In this document: positions 26,373 through 35,148 of the stretch, in pieces
Layout: the number at the start of each line of letters is the position of its first letter
Numbering within the stretch: position 1 is the first letter of the stretch
Notes under the pieces: model-generated
What the model saw: only the letters and a program-made list of their open reading frames with translations
What the model was told of the DNA's origin: nothing
Database searches by the model: none
Source of the DNA: JANQMY01 sp965228775
Lineage (GTDB): Bacteria > Pseudomonadota > Alphaproteobacteria > JANQMY01
Direction: 5' to 3'
Length of the DNA: 64,000 bases
Assembly: GCA_965228775.1 (NCBI GenBank)
Contig: OZ245840.1
Coordinates: forward strand, 3,348,001 to 3,412,000
Translations under genes and position numbers: made by a program

Positions 26373-27404
26373 CTATGCCTCTTGTGAAAGGACAACGGGC
26401 GCGCCGCGTTGTTCGGCGGATTGGTTTGCCGCTTCGATCATCTTTACGACACGCAATCCGGCATGACCGTCCGTCTGCGGAGGGGTATTATTCATGATTG
26501 AGGAAGCAAAGTGATTGATTTCGACCGTCAAAGCCTCGGTTCGGTCGAATTGCGGTGCCCACATGTCTCCAGCGCGGTAGCCAACCCGCATGCGATGGAT
26601 TTCGCTGGGGTCTTCGGTGACCGAAATTCCTTTATCGTAGACTTTTACTTTTTCGCTGGGTTCCAGATCATTTAAAACTACCATCTTTTGGCTGCCGCCC
26701 AGCAAGGTTTGCCGCACTTTTACCGGCGCCAGCCAATTGACGTTGATGTGTGCTGTGAAGCCATCTTCGTAGGTTAAAGCGACATTGGCGATGTTCTCTG
26801 GATGGCCGCGAACATGTCCGAATGCTGTTGCTGATACCTCATGTGGCAGCCGGCCGATGAGGAAGTCCAATATCGAAAAATCATGGATCGCCAGATCGGA
26901 AACCACATTCACATCGTGCTGGAACAGGCCGAGATTGACTCTAATGGAATCGTAATAATAGGGGGTGCCGAGATCACCGTTCGTCAGCAGTTCCTTGATC
27001 TTCTTTATGTATCCCGTATACACAAATGTGTGGTCGACCATCAGTGTAAGCCCATTGGCCTGCGCCGTAGAGATGAGTTCACTGCATTGTGCCGACGTTT
27101 CTGCCATTGGCTTTTCGATCAGCACATGTTTTCCAGCTTTCAGGGCACTTAAGGCCAGGCTGAAATGGCTTGAGACGGGCGTTGCAACGGCAACTGCATC
27201 CAAATCAGGATCGTTCAGCATGCTGTCGATATCCTGATAGGTTTCAATATAAGGATATCGTTTCTTTGCTTTTTCCGTGAGTGTTGGGTCCAAATCGCAG
27301 ACCGACCGCAAATGCGTCAAACTGTTTTCCGCAATATTCCTGGCAAGGTTGGGGCCCCAATAGCCGAAGCCCACAAGCCCAATTTGAATGGTTTTACTGT
27401 TCAC
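26373..27404 (-). CDS. Gfo/Idh/MocA oxidoreductase, WbpB-like
   Basis: A 343-residue NAD-dependent sugar oxidoreductase. It has an N-terminal Rossmann fold with GLVGFGYWGPNLARN, VATPVSSH and catalytic-lysine EKPMAE (about 98-103), then HDFSILDFL in the C-terminal domain. With the adjacent aminotransferase and acetyltransferase it matches the enzymes that oxidise C3 of UDP-GlcNAcA. Spacing to the aminotransferase is 2 bp, to the acetyltransferase 24 bp. The WbpB assignment rests mainly on context. Confidence 0.82.
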   Translation of the reverse strand: MNSKTIQIGLVGFGYWGPNLARNIAENSLTHLRSVCDLDPTLTEKAKKRYPYIETYQDIDSMLNDPDLDAVAVATPVSSHFSLALSALKAGKHVLIEKPMAETSAQCSELISTAQANGLTLMVDHTFVYTGYIKKIKELLTNGDLGTPYYYDSIRVNLGLFQHDVNVVSDLAIHDFSILDFLIGRLPHEVSATAFGHVRGHPENIANVALTYEDGFTAHINVNWLAPVKVRQTLLGGSQKMVVLNDLEPSEKVKVYDKGISVTEDPSEIHRMRVGYRAGDMWAPQFDRTEALTVEINHFASSIMNNTPPQTDGHAGLRVVKMIEAANQSAEQRGAPVVLSQEA

Positions 27405-27428
27405 ATTTCTCTTCCGAGTTTTGTCTTC

Positions 27429-27887
27429 TTACTTGATGGCCGCTGGTACGCCAGCGACAATGGCGTTTGAGGGAACGTCTTTCGTTACGACAGCGCCCGC
27501 GCCGATTGTTGCGCCTTCTCCAATCGTGATGCCTGCGAGGATGGTCGCGTTCGACCCGATAGCGGCACGGCGGCAGACGCGTGTTTCAACGAGTTCCCAA
27601 TCGTCCGCCCCTTTCAATTCCCCTGTAGCCGTGGTCGCCCTTGGATGCATGTCGTTGATAAACATGACGCCGTGGCCAACGAATACCTCGTCCTCCAATG
27701 TGACGCCTTCGCAAATGAAGGAGTGCGATGAAATCTTGCATCGGGACCCGATCACGGCGCCTGTTTGAATTTCCACGAACGTCCCTATCCGGCTTTCATC
27801 GCCAATTTTGCATCCGTACAGATTCACAAGGTCCGGATGAAAAATCCTTACGTCCGTTCCGAGTTCTACATCATCTGAAATGGGCAT
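27429..27887 (-). CDS. left-handed beta-helix N-acetyltransferase, WbpD-like
   Basis: A 152-residue hexapeptide-repeat protein, MPISDDVELGTDVRIFHPDLV then IGDESRIGTFVEIQTGA-type repeats, catalytic-type HSFICEGV and HGVMFINDMHPRA, ending AIVAGVPAAIK. It resembles WbpD and other UDP-sugar 3-N-acetyltransferases that use acetyl-CoA. ATG 27,887 begins the conserved protein; a 91-residue upstream extension overlaps repeats and the preceding gene's end and is rejected. It completes the putative UDP-2,3-diacetamido-uronate trio. Confidence 0.85.
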   Translation of the reverse strand: MPISDDVELGTDVRIFHPDLVNLYGCKIGDESRIGTFVEIQTGAVIGSRCKISSHSFICEGVTLEDEVFVGHGVMFINDMHPRATTATGELKGADDWELVETRVCRRAAIGSNATILAGITIGEGATIGAGAVVTKDVPSNAIVAGVPAAIK

Positions 27888-27972
27888 AGGGTTCCGCTTT
27901 AGCGATCCGGCTTGTGGTGAGCATTGTTTTCGCGCCAACGACAGCCGGGGACAGCCGGGGACATTCGGCCAG

Positions 27973-29187
27973 TCATGGTGTGATGACCTGCCAATGTCGT
28001 CCTGTCGTCCCTTCGTTTGCTTCCAAGAGGGCAAAACACATGGCGATTGCCCAAGAGAGCAGGCAGGTGCCGTGAATGTCGCCGCAGGGCCGCCCTTCGC
28101 TGATTGCGGCGCCATAGTAGTTGGTTTGAGCTTTGCCGACACTATAGGAGAAACCGCCATCGTCGCATTGATGGGCGAAAATCATCTCCAAGATCTCGTT
28201 CGCAAATTGAGCGATGGCGTCCCGCCTATGCTCCGTCACCGCTGCGCATTGATAGATCACATAGATGCTGTCGACCATGTGGCATCCCTCAGGCCGCGGT
28301 GGTGCGGAGAGCGTAAAGTCGATGAGTTTCTCGGGGGCATGAGGGGGAACGCCGAGCCAATGCAGCGCCGTGAGAACTTTCATGGCGCCATTGACCAACT
28401 GTCCGTGGTCCGGCCGGTTGCCTTCAAAGTAGGTGCCCGTCTCCGCATCCAGAAGATTTTCCATGTAGGTGGCGGCGGCCGACAGTGCCTGGTCGATTGG
28501 CTGCCGCTTGGAGCGGAACGTATCTTTCTGAGCCGCCAGCAGCGTTACGAGAGCAGAGGCCTGCCCGCCCGCACCCCAGGGGGCGTTCCAATCAAGCGCA
28601 TCCAATCGCTGCGTTACCCCATTCGGCGTCACGGGAAGGTCCAAATAGGGTTGGGCCGGTGTTTCATCTATCTGCGCGAGAGTGGCAATGGCCTGTTTTG
28701 TTTCCGCAAGAATAACGGCTTCTATCCGCTTTTGCGTAGTGTCGTCGGGTTCTTTCTTTGTGCTTCTTTCCGGTAGCTTCCCGCGCAGCAAACGCCGTAG
28801 CTGGGCTTGCCAGCCCTGGGGTGGCGGAGCCTTGGGCGACAGGGCATCTATCAGAGCCCGATCATAGAATGCGCCAGGTTTGGTTCCGTTTTCTCCCGCC
28901 GAAGTGTCGTCCAGTTGATACCCCTTAATGAACTTGGCCCAGGCCTGCCGTTCCGCAGGAGGTTTGTCTTGCCACAGGCCGAGTGTGAAGGCCGTCTTTA
29001 GCGCAAAGCAGCTAAATCCAAGACGAATGTTGTCTCCGGCTTCAGTCACACCTTCTGTGCAGGGACGATAGATGCCATCTTCCACCTGCAGACGCTCTAA
29101 GAAATGTTCAAGCGCGTCGCCGGTTGCTTTCGTCTTTTCGATCAAGAGATGGGGTAGCTTCATAGCTCTGACAGCAGAGGGCGCCAT
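27973..29187 (-). CDS. unknown protein, likely alpha/alpha-toroid fold
   Basis: A 404-residue protein of unrecognised function. Regular helices alternate with short loops. Segments such as LDWNAPWGAGGQASALVTLL, DAETGTYFEGN and QCDDGGFSYSVGKAQTN resemble the DGG/GxF turns of alpha/alpha-toroid proteins (terpene-cyclase-like, GH and lyase-like folds). No signal peptide or membrane segment. ATG 29,187 has GCGAGGTTT upstream and lies 12 bp after the GT stop, so it is in the operon. It might bind or modify the glycan chain or a lipid-linked intermediate; this is a guess. Confidence 0.6.
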   Translation of the reverse strand: MAPSAVRAMKLPHLLIEKTKATGDALEHFLERLQVEDGIYRPCTEGVTEAGDNIRLGFSCFALKTAFTLGLWQDKPPAERQAWAKFIKGYQLDDTSAGENGTKPGAFYDRALIDALSPKAPPPQGWQAQLRRLLRGKLPERSTKKEPDDTTQKRIEAVILAETKQAIATLAQIDETPAQPYLDLPVTPNGVTQRLDALDWNAPWGAGGQASALVTLLAAQKDTFRSKRQPIDQALSAAATYMENLLDAETGTYFEGNRPDHGQLVNGAMKVLTALHWLGVPPHAPEKLIDFTLSAPPRPEGCHMVDSIYVIYQCAAVTEHRRDAIAQFANEILEMIFAHQCDDGGFSYSVGKAQTNYYGAAISEGRPCGDIHGTCLLSWAIAMCFALLEANEGTTGRHWQVITP

Positions 29188-29198
29188 CTAAACCTCGC

Positions 29199-30269
29199 TT
29201 ACGCGCTCTCTTTGTCCTGAACGCCCATAAGTTTCTTGAGCGTCCAAATTGGTGTTCTCCAATATTTGCGCCGCGCCAGCACTTCATCCCGGCGGGAAAC
29301 AAGGTCTTCAAAGAGGTCCGCATAGGTATTGCACATTTTTTCCGCCGTATGCGGATAGTTCGACATCTTGGCCGCCCAGATGTCGTATTCGGCGAGCATC
29401 TGTTCAAGCTTAGTATCGAAATTGTCTTCCGTGAAACCAATGCCAAACCCACTACAATACTCCGGCAGGGCACCACTCTCGCGATAGAGAAGGGGCAGCC
29501 CGCACAGCGCCCCTTCAATATGGTGCATACCGGCCGGTTCAAATTGTGATCCTGTCAGATAGATATCATGTTTGCGGATTTCTGACGCCAGCGGCTCGCC
29601 CGACAAAGGTTCCAGGTGCCGAACGTTCCTGAATTCGAACTCCTTCGGTACGTTGCCGATATAGGTCATACGGAGTCGTTGCTGCCAATCTTCATTGTCC
29701 AGGAGACGGTCGATCTTTTCGTAAATGTCGAACCCTTTGAGCCACGAACCACCCCAATGGTGCGTCACGATGCTGAGGGGGGCGCCATCCGTTTTCTGAT
29801 GCGATCCGTTGGCAAAGAAAATGCTGGGTTCGGCGCCATTCAAAGCCACACTGTGGGAGCGCGGTGTCATGCCTTGAGCAAGATGCAAGTCTCTCAACCA
29901 GCTTCCGATAAAAATTGTATGATCCGCGACTTTGGTGGCGTCGCGCAGAAGGGCATTCACCGTGCCGCCACCTTTTCTTTCATCGTTTTCGTTAATGCGG
30001 TGCGCAACGATCGCGCGCCGGTTCCGAAACATTACATAACGTATTATGTCGGTCACGCCGTATGCTGAACTTCTGAGCTGCGTTCTTGGATCGGTCAACA
30101 GGATGAGGTCTAGGTCGTCGGGAGACAAATCGAAGACGACCGAGTGACCGCGCGTTTCCAGATGGCGCGCCAATGCTGCCCCGAACTGATTACCACCGCC
30201 CCACGGCCCCTTCTGGATGGCCATACCGATGCTGATTTTGAATTTGTTAGTTGGGATAGACAGTTGCAA
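29199..30269 (-). CDS. glycosyltransferase, GT-B fold (family 4-like)
   Basis: A 356-residue protein. The N-terminus KISIGMAIQKGPWGGGNQFGAALARHLE shows the glycine-rich acceptor loop, and VALNGAEPSIFF marks the interdomain region. The donor half has IVTHHWGGSWLKGFDIYEKID, a GSQFEPAGMHHIEGALCGLPLLYRESGALPEYC region with the usual E-x7-E spacing. It overlaps nothing and sits 3 bp after the SGNH gene. Specificity is unknown. Confidence 0.75.
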   Translation of the reverse strand: MQLSIPTNKFKISIGMAIQKGPWGGGNQFGAALARHLETRGHSVVFDLSPDDLDLILLTDPRTQLRSSAYGVTDIIRYVMFRNRRAIVAHRINENDERKGGGTVNALLRDATKVADHTIFIGSWLRDLHLAQGMTPRSHSVALNGAEPSIFFANGSHQKTDGAPLSIVTHHWGGSWLKGFDIYEKIDRLLDNEDWQQRLRMTYIGNVPKEFEFRNVRHLEPLSGEPLASEIRKHDIYLTGSQFEPAGMHHIEGALCGLPLLYRESGALPEYCSGFGIGFTEDNFDTKLEQMLAEYDIWAAKMSNYPHTAEKMCNTYADLFEDLVSRRDEVLARRKYWRTPIWTLKKLMGVQDKESA

Positions 30270-30272
30270 GCG

Positions 30273-31367
30273 CTAAGACGTCGGAGAAATGAAGTTCTTA
30301 ATCGCGATGGCGCACAGCCTCTGGCCCAGATCCGTCAGGTGGTACCTATCGAGAAAAATCCAGGCTTCGTCGGGAAAAACGCCTTCTTTGTTTAGATCAA
30401 GAAACGGTACTTCCGCTTTGGAGCAGATTTCCTTAACCGATGATCTAAATGAGTCGTCGTGCTGACTGAGCCAATCGGAAATGATTTTCCATTTTGTCCC
30501 GCGCTGTCGCTCCACGATCGCAAAGAGCTCTTTCTCTTCTTCGCTCGCCAACTTTTCTGTCCAGGTTGGTATGGGCTGCAGGGCGTAGAATACCCGCTGT
30601 CCCCTGGCAACACCCACGTCTCTCAGAATACCCAGATCAGTCTCTAAACGGTTAAGTGCATTGTGAAGAGCCTTAGTCCCGCTGAGGCCATTTTTGAGCT
30701 CTTCTTCAGACGGAAGGAAAGCGTAGAGGTTCGCATTTTCCGCAGAGAAAAAGTCGTCCATCGTTGGTTGAGGTAATCGGTCTTGTTGGGGTGCCAGCTG
30801 GAGACCAAGTTTTCGTGCGATACGCTCCCAGAGCGATGCTCTTTTCGGCGCGGTGGCGTGTGCTAGGGACCGATTTGCATATCGTTGGAATGGATAGATT
30901 GGCGGATACGACAATGAGCTAAGGCAGTCGAATCTGTATGCCATGTCAAAGTTATTGATTCCGGAAAGTGCTACGACGGTGTCGACTGGACAACGCACAT
31001 TCAAGAGGTAGGTAAGCAGTTCTTGGGTCGACTGATATCGGCGGCCGCCGAAGTTGAACCAAGAAAGTTCGGTGGTGTCGCTGAGGCAGCTTGCTATTGT
31101 TGCCTTGTCCGACGAAGCTCCGACGCCAAAAGCAGTGCTATTTCCCATAAGCACTGCGCGTGGGCGGCTATGTTGGGGGGATGACCAGTCCTCGAAAGTG
31201 ACAGGTTTATCTCCGTGCACGGTCGTTCGAAACCCAAATCTGTCTGTTGAAATGTGTTCGCCACTAAAATTGGGCGGCGATGTCTCCATAGTGTAGGGCT
31301 GAAAAGCGGAACCTAGCGAATGATATTCTCGCATGACCGGAGCGATCTCGTAATACCGTTCCTGCAT
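30273..31367 (-). CDS. SGNH/GDSL-like hydrolase or acyl-modification enzyme
   Basis: A 364-residue protein. It has the putative nucleophile serine in VLMGNSTAFGVGASSD, a block III-like LSGINNFD and a C-terminal DRYHLTDLGQRL that supplies the Asp-His pair. These are the SGNH family blocks. No signal peptide is obvious, so it may be cytosolic. In sugar loci such proteins often remove or add O-acetyl groups, but the substrate is not shown. ATG 31,367 lies 1 bp from the upstream stop; a 41-residue longer reading is less likely. Confidence 0.65.
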   Translation of the reverse strand: MQERYYEIAPVMREYHSLGSAFQPYTMETSPPNFSGEHISTDRFGFRTTVHGDKPVTFEDWSSPQHSRPRAVLMGNSTAFGVGASSDKATIASCLSDTTELSWFNFGGRRYQSTQELLTYLLNVRCPVDTVVALSGINNFDMAYRFDCLSSLSYPPIYPFQRYANRSLAHATAPKRASLWERIARKLGLQLAPQQDRLPQPTMDDFFSAENANLYAFLPSEEELKNGLSGTKALHNALNRLETDLGILRDVGVARGQRVFYALQPIPTWTEKLASEEEKELFAIVERQRGTKWKIISDWLSQHDDSFRSSVKEICSKAEVPFLDLNKEGVFPDEAWIFLDRYHLTDLGQRLCAIAIKNFISPTS

Positions 31368-31368
31368 C

Positions 31369-32688
31369 TTAGTTCTGGTGCGCTTTCGAGTGATTTGTGC
31401 CCATACGTGCAAACCGTACCAATTTCTTCCAAAATCCGGTGGAAACCTTTGCCCTAGACGCCGCGTAGGCAAATAGAGTTTGTTCGGCAATCATCTCTGA
31501 TGCTTGATCGCCATCGACATGCCAGAATTCCCGATTGAACATGTCAAAGAATGAATGTGTTTCATGCTCGTTCTCTAGCAAGGCGGTCAGTGTATTGTGA
31601 AGATCTGTAGACGAACAATATGAGCCAACCCACGCTGGTAGATAGCATCCAGAGTTGTCAAACGGGTCGGCGTCTGACCACGCATCGGACGGGCCGCGAA
31701 GCATCGAAAACTCATGTATCTGAAATGCGGAAAGGGGTGGGATTGGAATTTTCTGTGCATCCACATAAATGAATGGTTTGCCAAAATAGTTTGCATCCAT
31801 TGCGGCATGACTGGTGACGCCTAGCCCGATATCCATACTCCGATAAAGTGGAAGGCTATGTTCTGGCCGAACTGGAATCGCACCGTCAATTTGTCGCCAA
31901 TAGTCATACTCAAGACCGCTCTCGCACATGTACGATGTATAGGCCGTCGGATGCATTTTTATGAGGATGTGGCCGAAATTCGACGTAACCTCTTGGCAGA
32001 TTTCTCGGTAAACACTCTCTAGATTTTCACAGTAATCCGTACAAGCCTTTTCGTTCCAGTCCGGATACCAGCCTCTGACCTTGGAACGAAAACTCTCGAT
32101 TCCCTTTGGGAACAAAACGATTAAAGGCTGGGCCGGATCGACACCATACTGTGCGCAGATTGATTGGCGCTCGTTTGGGGTCGGTGAGACATCGACGCCG
32201 TTGTATAGTACGCCACCTGTTACGCTGATGGCGGGGTTACCTCTCTTGAGATGGCTAGGTAGATTTTCAATGGCAGATGCCATCCGCCGTTTGTCGAATG
32301 GACTTCGAACATTAATTTGATCGACGCCATTAGGCCAATGATCAGCGCCACCCGTGCTCATATAGTTCGAGGTGAAGACACCTTTGCTTCGCGCTATGTC
32401 AACAAGCGTGTGGTAACTCTTCCAACTGCCACAAAGGAACACGTCTTTATCGGCAATTGCTTTTGAGAATTCTTCCTCATTTTCCAGCCATACCGCATTT
32501 GCCTCTACGAATACGGCATTTTCCCGCATATCGTCTGTATAACCGTTTTTGTTTAACGACCTTGCAGGCAACGCGAAGGTGACCTCGCATCCCCGTTTCT
32601 GAAGGGCTTCGACGATACCCAACTCCCGATGGGGATTTTCGGCAAGATAACGACCCGATAAAATAAGAACCCGTAGAGGCATTGACAT
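31369..32688 (-). CDS. putative glycosyl-/glycerophosphotransferase-like GT-B protein
   Basis: About 439 residues. The N-terminus MPLRVLILSGRYLAENPHREL and a C-terminal part with ILIKMHPTAY, LPLYRSMDIGLGVTSHAAMDANYFGKPFIYVD resemble capsule-synthesis and CDP-glycerol glycerophosphotransferase-type GT-B folds (HP and S/T-H-A motifs). I call it glycan-related but cannot name the donor. ATG 32,688 (or 32,682) was preferred over a GTG at 32,718. It ends 1 bp before the SGNH gene start. Confidence 0.55.
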   Translation of the reverse strand: MSMPLRVLILSGRYLAENPHRELGIVEALQKRGCEVTFALPARSLNKNGYTDDMRENAVFVEANAVWLENEEEFSKAIADKDVFLCGSWKSYHTLVDIARSKGVFTSNYMSTGGADHWPNGVDQINVRSPFDKRRMASAIENLPSHLKRGNPAISVTGGVLYNGVDVSPTPNERQSICAQYGVDPAQPLIVLFPKGIESFRSKVRGWYPDWNEKACTDYCENLESVYREICQEVTSNFGHILIKMHPTAYTSYMCESGLEYDYWRQIDGAIPVRPEHSLPLYRSMDIGLGVTSHAAMDANYFGKPFIYVDAQKIPIPPLSAFQIHEFSMLRGPSDAWSDADPFDNSGCYLPAWVGSYCSSTDLHNTLTALLENEHETHSFFDMFNREFWHVDGDQASEMIAEQTLFAYAASRAKVSTGFWKKLVRFARMGTNHSKAHQN

Positions 32689-32747
32689 CACCGCCGAGCC
32701 TCTTGAATACCAATCCACAAAACGACAATGTCGGTCATTCGGGTTCT

Positions 32748-34082
32748 TTATTTCGGCTCCGTTGGGGCGTCTTCGCCCACACGTGCTGTATATTCTTGGT
32801 CTGGTACTGGCAAAATGCCGATGCGTCCGCCGACCAACTTCCCTTGCCGGGCGATGGGTGCGCTGGTCAAACAGCCTAGGCCATAAAGGGCCCGGTAGAG
32901 AGGTTTCTTGCGGGTTCGCGGCAGCAACGGATCGCCGATTGTTTCAAAGCCCATACCGTCTTCGGTTTCTCGCCAATAATTGTGATAGTCGATATAACCT
33001 GGGAAGACCGTATCCAATCCCTTGTATTGGGCGTCTTCGATAAGTTCATCAAACAGGCCGGCTGGGCGCTTCTGATACCTGTAATCCGCGAACAAAATGG
33101 CTTCTGGGTAAAACCCGCGTTTTTCGATCTGCTCCAATCCGAAACTCATCACAGCGCCCAGGCCCACATCGGGTGATGTGAGCTCTGTTGGCCGCTCTAC
33201 GAAAACGGCCCCATGTTTATCGGCGATCTGGTTGACCGCTTTACTTTCCGAGAGCAGGAACAAGGTGTCCACAAATCGGGCGGCTTTAACGTCTTCGATC
33301 AAGGCCTCAAGCAGGTTCGCGCCATACAAATCGTACTGGGCGCCGATCACCGGCAGCAGCGCCGCCACATGGCAGTGCTCCGGCATCAGGCTTTGCGGCA
33401 GCATTTGTTCGTCGTCCGAACTCATACGTTCGATAACGTTCACCACGCCGCTCGCGCGCCTTTCATCATTACTGTGGTTGAGCCCGTGATGATGATGCAC
33501 CGCCGCGTCGGGCTCGTAAATCAAACGGTAGCCCGCTTCGATCATCGCCTTGCCCCAGACACGGTCTTCCACATTGGTCACGGCTTCGTCAAAAGGCACT
33601 GCTTCCCAGCAGCTTCGGCGTAGCACGCTGTTTGCGTTGTGAAAGAAATGATCTTTGATCTGTATGCGTCGATCCAGACCGAACACGGTCAACAGATCTC
33701 TTTTGTCGACAGCCGGTGTGAACGCGACGGGCAATTGGCGGCCATAAGCGCCTGCGTAGAGATCGTCTTCCTCCAGGGCGGCCACCAGTCGCTCCAGCCA
33801 AAAGTCATTGGCCGGTACGCAATGGGCGGACAGACACGCGATGTAGTCGCCGGAAGAAGCGCGAATACCTTCATTGAGGGCAAAGCCGGGCTTGTATTCC
33901 GTGATCTGAACGATGCCGTCCAGATCGAACCGCTTCGCCACTTCAACCGTGTGGTCCGTGCTTTCATTGTCCACCAAGATGATCTCGGTGTTTGCATAGG
34001 TTTGAGCGCGCAAGGCGGTCAGGCAGTGGGCGATCCACCGCTCCTCGTTCTTGGTGCGAACGATGATGGAGACTTTTTTCAT
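32748..34082 (-). CDS. GT2 glycosyltransferase fused to degenerate NeuA-like cytidylyltransferase domain
   Basis: A 444-residue fusion. Residues 1-235 are GT2: VSIIVRTKNEERWI, LVDNESTDHT, NANSVLRRSCWE. Residues ~238-430 track the acylneuraminate cytidylyltransferase fold of the neighbouring NeuA in order: ANLLEALIEDVKAARFVDTLFLLSES, KHGAVFVERPTELTSPDVGLG, LFADYRYQKRP, and an ending GGRIGILPVPDQEYTARV. The N-terminal ARGGSKxxPRKN nucleotide-binding loop, present in the true NeuA at 37,159, is absent. So the second domain probably does not activate sugars and may bind nonulosonate or tether NeuA. It lies directly downstream of neuB. Confidence 0.72.
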   Translation of the reverse strand: MKKVSIIVRTKNEERWIAHCLTALRAQTYANTEIILVDNESTDHTVEVAKRFDLDGIVQITEYKPGFALNEGIRASSGDYIACLSAHCVPANDFWLERLVAALEEDDLYAGAYGRQLPVAFTPAVDKRDLLTVFGLDRRIQIKDHFFHNANSVLRRSCWEAVPFDEAVTNVEDRVWGKAMIEAGYRLIYEPDAAVHHHHGLNHSNDERRASGVVNVIERMSSDDEQMLPQSLMPEHCHVAALLPVIGAQYDLYGANLLEALIEDVKAARFVDTLFLLSESKAVNQIADKHGAVFVERPTELTSPDVGLGAVMSFGLEQIEKRGFYPEAILFADYRYQKRPAGLFDELIEDAQYKGLDTVFPGYIDYHNYWRETEDGMGFETIGDPLLPRTRKKPLYRALYGLGCLTSAPIARQGKLVGGRIGILPVPDQEYTARVGEDAPTEPK

Positions 34083-34107
34083 AATTTAGGTAGAACTCGC
34101 AGCGACG

Positions 34108-35148
34108 TCAGCTCGCAAACATATCCTCTGACAGAAGAACATCGGCGGAAATCGTCGCCTTCGCTTTTTTGCCGAGGACGAGATGCGCGTTTTTCGGCGG
34201 GATACCGGTGCCCGGATTGCGATACACGATCATGTCTTCGGTCAACACATCGCCTTCGCGAATTTCCTGCGCTGATGCGATAGACACGTGATATTTGTGA
34301 CGTGTGATCATCTCTGTTTCGGACACGTCCTTTTCTCCAGTGCCTTTGATCTGCGGGACCAGCCGGATTTGTTTGACCATTTCCCAAAGCTGATTGGGTT
34401 CCAACGACAGTTTGTGGTCAAAGCCTTCCATCTGTGTGTCCAGCGTGAAATGACGTTCAATCATTTGCGCGCCCAAGGCCACAGCCAAAACCGTCGGCAG
34501 ATATCCGATTTCGTGGCCTGAATAGCCGGTGGGAAGATCGTAACGGTCTTTGAGGCCGGCAATGCCCTTCAAATTGCAGTCGTCCAACGGTGTCGGGTAG
34601 GAAGACACGCAGTGCAGCAGGGCCAAAGGGGCATTCTTCTTTTTGAATACGGCCACCGCGCGGTCAATCTCTTCCAAGTGCGCCATGCCGGTTGACAATA
34701 TGACCGGTTTGCCGAGCGTTGCCATGTGCTCAAGCAGCTCCAGATTGGTCAATGAGTGGCTGGCCAGCTTGTAAACGGCGATCCCCAGTTCTTCCAGAAA
34801 ATCCGCGGCCGGAATATCGAAAGCGGTGACGATGAAATCGAGCCCTTTTTCTTCCGCGTGGGTTTTCAGACCTTTGTATTCGTCGAGGGAAAACTCATGG
34901 TGCTCGCGAATTTCGCGATAGGTTTTGCCAAAGCTTGGAAAGCGTGGATCGGGCGCATCAAGCGTTTCCTTCACGGCCAATATGTCGACGGTCCGCTTTT
35001 GAAACTTAACAGCGTCTGCGCCGGCCACGGCGGCCACGTCGATCAGACGATGGGCGATATCCAGAGAGCCATTGTGATTGAGGCCAGCCTCAGCAATGAC
35101 ATACGCACCGCGTGCCGGGTCTAATTGATCAAAGCTGGTCAGAGTCAT
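34108..35148 (-). CDS. neuB: nonulosonic (sialic-type) acid synthase, NeuB family
   Basis: A 346-residue PEP-dependent condensing enzyme. It has the N-terminal TIM barrel with IAEAGLNHNG, AVKFQKR, GYSGHEIG and ERHFTLDTQMEGFDHKLSLEP (substrate/metal site), and a C-terminal SAF antifreeze-like domain from about residue 285 (REGDVLTEDMIVYRNPGTG). It joins PEP to a six-carbon N-acyl sugar to give a nine-carbon acid. Sialic, legionaminic or another product cannot be told from this. ATG 35,148 overlaps the upstream stop as ATGA. No NeuC-like epimerase is in the window. Confidence 0.93.
   Translation of the reverse strand: MTLTSFDQLDPARGAYVIAEAGLNHNGSLDIAHRLIDVAAVAGADAVKFQKRTVDILAVKETLDAPDPRFPSFGKTYREIREHHEFSLDEYKGLKTHAEEKGLDFIVTAFDIPAADFLEELGIAVYKLASHSLTNLELLEHMATLGKPVILSTGMAHLEEIDRAVAVFKKKNAPLALLHCVSSYPTPLDDCNLKGIAGLKDRYDLPTGYSGHEIGYLPTVLAVALGAQMIERHFTLDTQMEGFDHKLSLEPNQLWEMVKQIRLVPQIKGTGEKDVSETEMITRHKYHVSIASAQEIREGDVLTEDMIVYRNPGTGIPPKNAHLVLGKKAKATISADVLLSEDMFAS

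Noticed and set aside
27941..27960. Two tandem copies of ACAGCCGGGG
   Set aside because: Too short and too few copies to interpret; kept only as a local repeat in an operon gap.
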